From the NCBI GenBank assembly GCA_904419105.1, contig CAJFQR010000076.1, positions 1 to 7,086 on the forward strand: a stretch of 7,086 bases of DNA, in the 5' to 3' direction. The notes below the pieces were generated by a model, which saw nothing but the letters and a program-made list of their open reading frames with translations, was not told the DNA's origin and ran no database searches. This DNA is from Candidatus Avimicrobium faecavium (GTDB taxonomy: Bacteria > Bacillota > Clostridia > Oscillospirales > Ruminococcaceae). This document shows positions 1 to 5,210 of this stretch, one piece after another. Within the stretch, counting starts at the first letter, position 1. The number at the start of each line of letters is the position of its first letter. The translations under genes and the position numbers were made by a program.

Positions 1-61
1 CTGCAAGGATCACTCCACCAGAGCCTAAATCTGGCGCGTCTGCCAATTCCGCCATACCCGC
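1..61 (-). tRNA. tRNA-Leu (anticodon UAG), 3' end cut by window edge
   Basis: The reverse complement from 61 begins GCGGGTATGGCGGAATTGGC, a typical bacterial leucine tRNA acceptor and D-arm start. The anticodon stem is CCAGA/TCTGG (30-34 with 18-22) around the loop TTTAGGC, so the anticodon is UAG (bases 27-25), which reads CUA and other CUN codons. A short class II variable arm GGA-GTGA-TCC follows (16-7), as expected for Leu. The sequence ends inside the T-arm, so roughly 25 bases, including the other half of the acceptor stem, lie outside the window. A consensus promoter sits directly upstream. Confidence 0.95.
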
Positions 62-70
62 ATGGGAAGT

Positions 71-91
71 CTGCCGTCACATCTGCGGCAG
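71..91 (-). repeat. 6-bp inverted repeat at the extreme 5' end of the pre-tRNA
   Basis: CTGCCG (71-76) and CGGCAG (86-91) form a perfect inverted repeat with a 9-base loop. The predicted transcription start lies at about 92, so the hairpin would sit at the 5' terminus of the primary tRNA transcript, 9 nt before the RNase P cleavage point. It could protect the leader or affect 5' processing, or be chance. The repeat is directly visible; any role is inference. Confidence 0.5.
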
Positions 92-98
92 TTAAACA

Positions 99-127
99 AT
101 TATAGCATCTTCCGGCAAGGGTGTCAA
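99..127 (-). promoter_or_regulatory. Consensus sigma-A-type promoter of tRNA-Leu
   Basis: On the minus strand, TTGACA (127-122) and TATAAT (104-99) are both perfect consensus hexamers with a 17-base spacer. Transcription should start near 92-93, which leaves a leader of about 30 nt before the mature tRNA 5' end at 61. Such a strong promoter fits a stable RNA gene. Confidence 0.93.
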
Positions 128-143
128 TCGGCGGGAAGGGCGG

Positions 144-161
144 CCGGGGGCTTGCCCCCGG
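144..161. repeat. GC-rich palindrome (7-bp stem, CTTG loop) between divergent tRNA and phosphoesterase promoters
   Basis: CCGGGGG (144-150), loop CTTG, CCCCCGG (155-161) is a perfect 7-bp inverted repeat. No T-run follows on either strand, so it is not an intrinsic terminator. It overlaps the possible -35 of the downstream gene and lies just upstream of the tRNA -35, so it could be an operator or simply an extragenic palindrome. Confidence 0.55.
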
Positions 162-180
162 GCGGCGGCTATGATAGGAT
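152..180 (+). promoter_or_regulatory. Possible promoter of the metallophosphoesterase gene
   Basis: TTGCCC (152-157) and TAGGAT (175-180) are separated by 17 bases, and each matches four of six consensus positions. A start near 187 would give a very short leader of about 18 nt. An overlapping better -10 (TATGAT, 170-175) lacks a -35 at the right distance. The call is weak. Confidence 0.35.
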
Positions 181-204
181 AGACATAGAAAGGAGTGTGC
201 GCCT

Positions 205-735
205 ATGCCGGCCATCTATTTTACCGCCGATCTCCACTTCGGCCACAAGAACATCATCGCCTATGAAAACCGCCCCTTCTCCTCGGTGGAGGAGATGGAC
301 GAGGCCCTTGTCACCCGCTGGAACGAGGTTGTCCAGCCGGAGGATACCGTCTACCTGCTGGGAGATGTGTCCTTTTACGGCAAGGAGCAGACCCGCCGGC
401 TGGTGGAGCTGCTCCAGGGGCACAAGCGCCTGGTGATGGGCAACCACGACACCCACCCGACCCGGTGGTACCGGGACTGCGGCTTTGAGGAGGTGTACGA
501 CTGCCCGATCCTGTTCCGGGAGTTCTTCCTGCTCAGCCATGAGCCCCTCTATCTCAACACCAACATGCCCTATGGGAACATCTTCGGCCATGTACACGGC
601 AACCCCGCCTATGCCGACGCCAGCCCCCAGAGCTGCTGCGTCTGCGTCGAGCGCACCGGCTACCGGCCCATCTCCTTTGACGAGGTGCGCCGCCGCATGG
701 GGCTCCTTCCGGAGGAGGCCCCGGCGGAGGGATAG
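205..735 (+). CDS. Calcineurin-like metallophosphoesterase (COG4186-type), 176 aa
   Basis: A small cytoplasmic member of the calcineurin-like phosphoesterase superfamily, which hydrolyses phosphomono- or diesters at a two-metal centre. All core motifs are present in order: D9-L-H11 with FGHKNII, G53-D54, G79-N-H-D82, S111-H112-E-P, and G128-H129-V-H131-G. The ordering and the N-terminal 'ADLHFGHKNII...RPF...EEMD' block match the short COG4186 phosphohydrolases, whose substrate is not established; the length is normal. The ATG is supported by AAGGAG at 190-195, 9 nt upstream. There is no signal peptide. It diverges from tRNA-Leu and lies 96 bp before the DUF885 lipoprotein gene on the same strand, with no clear terminator or promoter between, so co-transcription is possible. 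The fold is secure; the substrate is unknown. Confidence 0.93.
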   Translation: MPAIYFTADLHFGHKNIIAYENRPFSSVEEMDEALVTRWNEVVQPEDTVYLLGDVSFYGKEQTRRLVELLQGHKRLVMGNHDTHPTRWYRDCGFEEVYDCPILFREFFLLSHEPLYLNTNMPYGNIFGHVHGNPAYADASPQSCCVCVERTGYRPISFDEVRRRMGLLPEEAPAEG

Positions 736-784
736 TCCGTCCCGGGCCCCTCATACACTGAGTCCGAACACCACTGCGGCCGGA

Positions 785-807
785 GGGCCTTCCCTGCGGG
801 GAGGCCC
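785..807 (+). repeat. 10-bp hairpin just upstream of the lipoprotein ribosome binding site
   Basis: GGGCCTTCCC (785-794), loop TGC, GGGGAGGCCC (798-807) pairs over 10 bp with a single T-G wobble. It lies 12 nt before the AGGAGG (820-825) of the next gene. No U-run follows the stem directly; the TTTTT at 826-830 comes after the ribosome binding site. It is therefore a poor intrinsic terminator and more likely an mRNA stability or processing element, or an attenuator-like structure. Confidence 0.6.
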
Positions 808-831
808 GGGCCGCCTGTCAGGAGGTTTTTT

Positions 832-2622
832 ATGAAGAGACAGATCCTGCGCCGGGGACTGGCGCTGCTGCTCACGGCAGCCCTTGTCCTGCCGCTGGCC
901 GCCTGCGGCCCCGGGGACCCGGCCACCGTCCAGAGCCGGTTTGATGCGTTCACCGAGGAGCTGTTCCTCGGGACCATGTCCTCCGACTTCACCAGCTCCC
1001 TCTACTTCCTTGAGGACCCGGCGGCCTTCGGCATCGACCGCAGCCAGATGGAGGTAAGCGTCGGCACGCCGGACACCGATGAGAACTTCACCGCCGCCGC
1101 CCAGCAGAACCGGGCCCTGCTGGATACCCTCCACCGGTTTGACCGGTCGCTGCTCACCCCGGAACAGCAGGACACCTACGACCTGCTCGAGTGGAGCTGC
1201 AATATCTCCGCCGCCAGCTATGAGGACCGGTTCCGCTACTACGGCAGCTACTTCTCCAACCTGTCCGGGGTGCACACCGGGCTGCTCACCACCCTGTCCG
1301 AGCTGCAGGTGAGCTCCGAGAGCGACCTGGCCCGGCTGCCGGAGCTGCTGGAGAGCATTCCGCCCTACTTTGACAGCCTGATCGCCTACACCCGCCGCCA
1401 GCAGGAGGAAGAGGTGCTCACCATCGACTTTGACAGCGTCATCGAGGTCTGTGACGGGGTGGTGGCCGCCGGCGAGGAGAGCGCCGTGCTGCAAAACCTC
1501 CTGGCCCAGGCCGAGGGGCTCGGCCTTTCGGAGGAGGAGGCCGCCGCCTACCAGGCGAAGATCCGCCAGGCCTTCCTGGAGAACTTTATCCCGGCCTATC
1601 AGGCGGTGGCGGACGCCCTGCGGGAGATGCAGGGGGGCTTCAACAACGAAGAGGGGCTGGCCGCTCTGCCGGACGGCCAGGACTACTACACCATCCTGTT
1701 CCAGGCGGCCACCGCCGTGGACGAGAGCCCGGAGGAGGTCTACCAGCAGGCGGAGGAGCGGCTGAGCAGCGCCTTCTCCCGGCTGGGGGGGCTGGCCTTC
1801 CTCTACCCGGACCTGTACAACGGCTGGCTGGAGGGGGTGTATGAGACCGATTTTTCCGGCTATGAGGAGATGCTTGCCTTCCTCACCGGGGCGGCGGCGG
1901 ACTTCCCGGCCGTCGGGGAGCTGCGCTATGTCATCGACCCGATCCCGGAAGATGTGGCAAACAGCGGCGTGGCCGCCTACTTTGTCAACCCGGCGGTGGA
2001 CGAGACCGGCCCGCTGCGCATCCGGGTGAACACCGAAAACACCGCCGAGCTGCGGGCGCCGGGCACCTATATGACGCTGGCCCACGAGGGGATCCCCGGG
2101 CATATGTATGCGGCAAGCCTGTTCTACCAGGATCTCGGGTCCAACTTCCGCAAGGTGCTCGGCTCCCAGACCGGCTACAACGAGGGCTACGCCACCTATG
2201 TGGAGCTCCACGCGCTGGAGTACCTCGAGGGCGGGGAGATCCCCGACCCGGTGCTGGAGATGGAGCGCCTCAACGCCGAGATGAGCTACGCCCTGGTGAC
2301 GATGATGGACATCGACGTCAACTACTACGGCCTGAGCCGGGAAGAGTTCACCGGGCAGTACGGGAGCTACTTTGCCGAAGGGTTTGCCGACACCTACTAC
2401 GACCTGATGCGGCTGGAGCCGACGGCCTACCTCTCCTACTATGTGGGCTGGATGAAGATCGAAGCCCTGAAGGAGCAGGCCGAAAAGGCCCTGGACGACG
2501 CCTATACCGACCTGGGCTTCCACACGGCGCTGCTCCGGAGCGGCAGCGTGCCCTACTTCATCGTCGAGCGCAATGTCCAGAGCTGGATCGACAGCCTGGC
2601 CGCCCCCGCCGAGGCGGCGTGA
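832..2622 (+). CDS. DUF885-family lipoprotein, predicted zinc metallopeptidase, 596 aa
   Basis: The N-terminus is a lipoprotein signal: basic MKRQILRR, a hydrophobic stretch to about residue 21, then a lipobox L22-A-A-C25, so the mature protein should be membrane-anchored on the outside face. The rest matches DUF885. The diagnostic H418-E419-G-I-P-G-H424 motif (an HExxxGH variant) is followed by E451 in NEGYATYVE, in keeping with two histidines and a downstream glutamate as zinc ligands and E419 as catalytic base. The C-terminal segment (about 490-590) is rich in aromatics, as usual in this family, and the length is normal. No substrate is known for this group, so peptidase activity is inferred from the motif. 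AGGAGG at 820-825, 6 nt upstream, fixes the ATG. It follows the phosphoesterase gene, possibly in one transcript, and ends at a strong terminator. Confidence 0.9.
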   Translation: MKRQILRRGLALLLTAALVLPLAACGPGDPATVQSRFDAFTEELFLGTMSSDFTSSLYFLEDPAAFGIDRSQMEVSVGTPDTDENFTAAAQQNRALLDTLHRFDRSLLTPEQQDTYDLLEWSCNISAASYEDRFRYYGSYFSNLSGVHTGLLTTLSELQVSSESDLARLPELLESIPPYFDSLIAYTRRQQEEEVLTIDFDSVIEVCDGVVAAGEESAVLQNLLAQAEGLGLSEEEAAAYQAKIRQAFLENFIPAYQAVADALREMQGGFNNEEGLAALPDGQDYYTILFQAATAVDESPEEVYQQAEERLSSAFSRLGGLAFLYPDLYNGWLEGVYETDFSGYEEMLAFLTGAAADFPAVGELRYVIDPIPEDVANSGVAAYFVNPAVDETGPLRIRVNTENTAELRAPGTYMTLAHEGIPGHMYAASLFYQDLGSNFRKVLGSQTGYNEGYATYVELHALEYLEGGEIPDPVLEMERLNAEMSYALVTMMDIDVNYYGLSREEFTGQYGSYFAEGFADTYYDLMRLEPTAYLSYYVGWMKIEALKEQAEKALDDAYTDLGFHTALLRSGSVPYFIVERNVQSWIDSLAAPAEAA

Positions 2623-2639
2623 CGGCCCCCGCCTGACAG

Positions 2640-2669
2640 AAAAACACCCCCGGAGACGGGGGTGTTTTT
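2640..2669. terminator. Bidirectional intrinsic terminator between convergent genes
   Basis: AAAAACACCCCCG (2640-2652), GAGA tetraloop, CGGGGGTGTTTTT (2657-2669) is a perfect 13-bp inverted repeat with A- and T-tracts on its two sides. It starts 18 bp after the DUF885 stop and lies 33 bp beyond the AIM24 stop on the other strand, so it can end both transcripts. Confidence 0.95.
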
Positions 2670-2701
2670 ATCTGTATCGCTGTCTATTGCTGTCTGCCGT
2701 A

Positions 2702-3490
2702 TCACTGGCTGATGGTGTCCAGCGGCATCTCCCGCACAGGGGCCATCAGCACCCGGCCGGTGCCCCGGTAGACGTTCACAAGGCCCTCCCCGGAGGCCGC
2801 CGAGCCGATGAGGCTCTTGCCCGAGCGCTCAACGGTGAACTCCAGGCTGCCGGACCAGGCCACCGCCATATTGCCGTCGATCTTGAGGGTGTCCTCCTCC
2901 AGGGTGATCTCGATGAGCTCCTCCTTCGGGCAGGGGGATTCCAGCGCCACAATGCCGCTGCCGGACAGCCCGAGATTGAAGAGCCCCTCCCCGCCGGCCA
3001 CCGCCGAGGACAGGTTGGAGCGCATCACCGCCTTGTGGGTGACGGTGGATTCACAGGCCAGGAAGAAGCCGTCGTCCAGCACCACCTGGCCGTTCCAGTC
3101 GGCCAGGTTCAGGAGCAGGATGTGCTTGTAGGTGGGCTCCAGCACCAGCAGGCCGCTGCCGGCATACTCCGGCTTGATGGCGCTCTCACCGGTGACGGCG
3201 CCGCGCATCGCCTTGCCGAAGAAGTCCCCGACCCCCTTGACGCCGGTGTTGGCCCGGACATCGCCGAGCATCCACTGCATCGCCCCGGCCTGCAGGGTGA
3301 TGCCGCCGGTTTTGGCAAGGTCGATGACCGCCTGGCGCTTGCGCACCTTCATCTGGTCCATAAACCAGGCGGTTTCCGCCTGCATCGGCGTGACGCTGAG
3401 GTCCCGCTGGTATTCAATGACCCGGAACGGCCCCTTTTCCGCCAGGGTCCTGATGTCGTCGTTGTCGGTGTAGTTAAAGACCTGATACAT
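2702..3490 (-). CDS. AIM24 family protein, 262 aa
   Basis: The sequence reads as the bacterial AIM24 family (TIGR00266-like), a beta-rich fold named for a yeast mitochondrial biogenesis factor; the bacterial role is unknown. Visible hallmarks are A70-MQWMLGDVRANTG (70-83), a glycine-rich core AVAGGEGLFNLGLSGSGIV (163-181) followed by LESPCPKEELI (183-193), and the closing repeat SGEGLVNVYRGTGRVLMAP (233-251). There is no signal peptide or membrane segment, so it is probably cytoplasmic or peripheral. The length is slightly over the family norm because of an N-terminal stretch of about 50 residues. The ATG is supported by AGGAG (3503-3499), 8 nt upstream. It is a single-gene unit, with its own promoter in the divergent region and the 2640-2669 terminator downstream. 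Confidence 0.9.
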   Translation of the reverse strand: MYQVFNYTDNDDIRTLAEKGPFRVIEYQRDLSVTPMQAETAWFMDQMKVRKRQAVIDLAKTGGITLQAGAMQWMLGDVRANTGVKGVGDFFGKAMRGAVTGESAIKPEYAGSGLLVLEPTYKHILLLNLADWNGQVVLDDGFFLACESTVTHKAVMRSNLSSAVAGGEGLFNLGLSGSGIVALESPCPKEELIEITLEEDTLKIDGNMAVAWSGSLEFTVERSGKSLIGSAASGEGLVNVYRGTGRVLMAPVREMPLDTISQ

Positions 3491-3521
3491 CGCACATTCT
3501 CCTTTTTTCGGTGTGGGTGAT

Positions 3522-3537
3522 GGCGGGAGGGCCCGCC
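3522..3537 (-). repeat. Short GC hairpin in the AIM24 leader
   Basis: GGCGGG (3522-3527) and CCCGCC (3532-3537) form a 6-bp perfect stem with a 4-base loop. It lies in the predicted 5' untranslated leader of the AIM24 transcript, between the -10 at 3548-3553 and the ribosome binding site. No T-run follows it. It may be structural or a chance result of high GC content. Confidence 0.4.
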
Positions 3538-3547
3538 GCTTTTCTTC

Positions 3548-3576
3548 AGTATAGCATCAAACCGCCCGCCGGGAAA
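3548..3576 (-). promoter_or_regulatory. Extended -10 promoter of the AIM24 gene
   Basis: The minus strand reads TGC-TATACT (3556-3548), an extended -10 element with five of six consensus bases. A weak -35, TTTCCC (3576-3571), lies 17 bases upstream. A start near 3541 gives a leader of about 50 nt. The TG extension may compensate for the poor -35. Confidence 0.65.
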
Positions 3577-3618
3577 GGGGAAAATTTGGGAAACCCTTCC
3601 GGCGGGGCCGCCTCTCCC

Positions 3619-3647
3619 TTGCGCCGCGGCCCGGCAGCGGGTATAAT
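3619..3647 (+). promoter_or_regulatory. Promoter of the Pro/Glu-rich lipoprotein gene
   Basis: TTGCGC (3619-3624), a 17-base spacer and a perfect TATAAT (3642-3647) form a good sigma-A-type promoter, with the -35 matching at its first three positions. A start near 3654 leaves about 40 nt before the ATG at 3693. It diverges from the AIM24 promoter, with the two -35 boxes about 42 bp apart. Confidence 0.75.
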
Positions 3648-3692
3648 GGAGAAAAGACCCCCTGCAAAAAATCGCAGAAAGGAGCAAAGACG

Positions 3693-4232
3693 ATGAAACA
3701 ATGCAAGACGCTGGCGCTGCTGCTTGCCGCCGTGCTGGCCGTGATGCCGCTGGCCGGCTGTGCCGGAGAGGCCCCGGAGGACACCGCCGCGCCCTCCCAG
3801 ACCGAGAGCCTGCCGGAAGAGGAGGCCGCACCGGAAGAAGAGGCCGCACCGGAAACTGCGCCGGAAGAAGAGACCGCGCCGGAAGAAACCCCAACCGGGG
3901 ACACCGCCCCGGAAGAGGAGCCCGCCCCGGCCGGGACCCCGGCTGAGAGCACTGCCCCGGTCGGCAGTGTGGACGGGCAGACGGCCTACGGCAGCGGCCG
4001 CTGGTATCTCTATGCCGAACGGGACGGGGCCGCCTTCCCGGACAGCCAGGAGCTCCAGTTCCAGGACGGGGCGCTGGCGCTGCACTTCTACTCGCTGAAC
4101 GACTACGGCAAGGGCGGCTATGGCGAGGGCTGCTCCGACCCGCTGGAGTTCTCCCCCTATGCCGCCTCGACCCCGGAGGAGGCGGCTGCCGCCCTCGAGG
4201 CCGAGGGCTACACCGTCACGATCCAGCAGTAA
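3693..4232 (+). CDS. Small lipoprotein with Pro/Glu-rich stalk, 179 aa, function unknown
   Basis: Residues 1-23 are a lipoprotein signal peptide with lipobox L20-A-G-C23. Residues 24-40 are a short linker. Residues 41-88 are an acidic stalk built from PEEEAA/PEET-type repeats, likely extended and disordered, suited to spanning the cell wall. Residues 95-179 form a compact region with aromatic and Gly-rich segments (GRWYLYAERDG, HFYSLNDYGKGGYG) and an acidic helix-like STPEEAAAALEAEGY, ending TVTIQQ. I do not recognise this C-terminal domain. The architecture suggests a surface-displayed small domain on a flexible tether; the ligand is unknown. AAAGGAG at 3678-3684, 8 nt upstream, supports the start. 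It is monocistronic, with its own promoter and a terminator 15 bp after the stop. Confidence 0.88.
   Translation: MKQCKTLALLLAAVLAVMPLAGCAGEAPEDTAAPSQTESLPEEEAAPEEEAAPETAPEEETAPEETPTGDTAPEEEPAPAGTPAESTAPVGSVDGQTAYGSGRWYLYAERDGAAFPDSQELQFQDGALALHFYSLNDYGKGGYGEGCSDPLEFSPYAASTPEEAAAALEAEGYTVTIQQ
3813..3956 (+). repeat. 18/12-bp tandem repeats encoding the PEEE-type stalk
   Basis: Units beginning CCGGAA or a close variant run in tandem. Lengths are 18, 18, 12, 18, 12, 18, 18, 12 and 18 bases, encoding PEEEAA, PEEEAA, PETA, PEEETA, PEET, PTGDTA, PEEEPA, PAGT and PAESTA. The first two 18-mers (3813-3830 and 3831-3848) differ at one base. All unit lengths are multiples of three, so slippage or recombination would change stalk length without breaking the frame. 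Confidence 0.85.
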
Positions 4233-4246
4233 CGGCCCGAAAACGC

Positions 4247-4279
4247 AAAAAAGGTCCCCCATACGGGGGGATCTTTTTT
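4247..4279. terminator. Bidirectional intrinsic terminator between lipoprotein and acetyltransferase genes
   Basis: AAAAAAGGTCCCCC (4247-4260), loop ATACG, GGGGGATCTTTTTT (4266-4279) pairs over 14 bp with one G-T wobble. It extends outward through CGC/GCG (4244-4246 with 4281-4283), bulging one T. T-tracts follow on both strands. It begins 15 bp after the lipoprotein stop and sits 25 bp beyond the acetyltransferase stop, so it serves both convergent units. Confidence 0.93.
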
Positions 4280-4304
4280 TGCGCCGGGCGTTTTTTCACA
4301 GGGC

Positions 4305-5198
4305 TCAGGGCTTCCTCTGGTAGATTGCCGAACAGCGCACCGCATACTCCCGGAAGCCGAGGCCCTTGTAGTAGTCCACCAGGCTGTCGGTGGCGGCGGT
4401 GAGGGTCGGGCGGACATCGAGGTACCGGATGTACTCCAGGCAGCGGCGCACACACCGGCGGGCCAGCCCCCGGCCCCGGTAGTCCGGCAGGGTGGCCACC
4501 GAGCTCACCATCGCCGTATAGGGGGACACATTGTACACCCCCGCTACCGAGACCACCTTCCCGTCCCGGCAGATGCCGCAGAGGTAGCCCTCCGCCTTTT
4601 TGATCCGGGCAAAGGCGTCCACATACCAGCCGGTGAAGGGGGTGCCCTCCCGGTAGCCGTCAAAGCTCTGGCAGATGACCTCATACATCTCCCGGAGGCG
4701 GGTATTTTCCACAAACTCCGCCGGGTCGCAGTCCAGGTGGTCGCTGTAGATGAACCGGTCCCCGGCCAGCACGCCGGCGGGGATGCCGCCCGGGGCGTCC
4801 TCCCGGCCGAACTCATAGGTGAGCACCTGCTGGCGCTGCCGCAGCCGGAAGGGAATCTTTCCGATCAGGCGGTCCATCACCGGCTGGACGCACTCCACCT
4901 CGGCGGCGCCGCTGGCGGCGATGAAGCCGGCCAGCTCGTCAAAGTCCGCATCGAGGTCGCAGGCGATGCACAGGGTACCCTGGTACCGGGCGGCGACCCC
5001 GTGGGGCCAGCCGTCGTGGGCGCCGCTCTTCGGGTGGGCGGGGTTTGGCGTATCCGAGTAGAGGATCCACAGGTCGCAGAAGGGGTAGGCGTTGGCGTAG
5101 CAGGAAAACCAGCTGCAGATCCGGGCGCCGATCACCGGCTCCACCCCGCACAGCCGGACAAACTCCTCCCCCTGCAGCGGGTTCAGATAGGCGATCAC
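4305..5198 (-). CDS. GNAT family N-acetyltransferase with extra N-terminal domain, 297 aa, GTG start
   Basis: The C-terminal part (about 165-297) is a GNAT domain, which transfers an acyl group from acyl-CoA to an amine. The CoA-binding segment is V234-ATLPDYRGRGLARR, with the R241-x-x-G244-x-A246 signature. A later DYYKGLGF block (275-282) carries the Tyr (Y277) often used as general acid. Residues 1-160 do not resemble a standard GNAT; they are rich in Cys (17, 28, 33, 41, 77, 80, 103, 157) and aromatics and may be a degenerate second GNAT-like domain. The start is GTG, overlapping the upstream stop as GTGA (5198-5195), with GGAGGAG at 5210-5204 inside the upstream gene. It is the last gene of the M42 operon and ends at the 4247-4279 terminator. 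The substrate is unknown; context suggests peptides or amino acids. Confidence 0.87.
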   Translation of the reverse strand: MIAYLNPLQGEEFVRLCGVEPVIGARICSWFSCYANAYPFCDLWILYSDTPNPAHPKSGAHDGWPHGVAARYQGTLCIACDLDADFDELAGFIAASGAAEVECVQPVMDRLIGKIPFRLRQRQQVLTYEFGREDAPGGIPAGVLAGDRFIYSDHLDCDPAEFVENTRLREMYEVICQSFDGYREGTPFTGWYVDAFARIKKAEGYLCGICRDGKVVSVAGVYNVSPYTAMVSSVATLPDYRGRGLARRCVRRCLEYIRYLDVRPTLTAATDSLVDYYKGLGFREYAVRCSAIYQRKP

Positions 5199-5210
5199 AG
5201 CAGCTCCTCC
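5195..5210 (-). promoter_or_regulatory. Coupled stop/start (GTGA) with embedded ribosome binding site
   Basis: The TGA of the second M42 peptidase (5197-5195) overlaps the GTG of the acetyltransferase (5198-5196). A strong GGAGGAG lies at 5210-5204 within the peptidase's last codons (Glu-Glu-Leu region), 5 nt before the GTG. This fixes the non-ATG start and points to translational coupling. Confidence 0.8.

Noticed and set aside
730..759. Possible promoter for the DUF885 gene with TACACT (754-759)
   Set aside because: No acceptable -35 lies 16-18 bases upstream, and the -10 matches only four positions, so there is no support beyond chance.
751..2523. Long 590-codon open frame on the minus strand opposite the DUF885 gene
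   Set aside because: The plus-strand gene has a lipoprotein signal, conserved peptidase motifs and a ribosome binding site. The opposite frame is a low-complexity shadow, kept open by the high third-position GC of the real gene.
2679..2695. GCTGTCT repeated twice, 10 bp apart, between the terminator and the AIM24 stop
   Set aside because: Only two 7-mer copies lie in a 3' region with no promoter nearby; it is probably chance.
2573..3520. 315-codon plus-strand open frame opposite AIM24
   Set aside because: It runs through the strong terminator at 2640-2669 and overlaps the end of the DUF885 gene. The AIM24 motifs on the minus strand explain the region.
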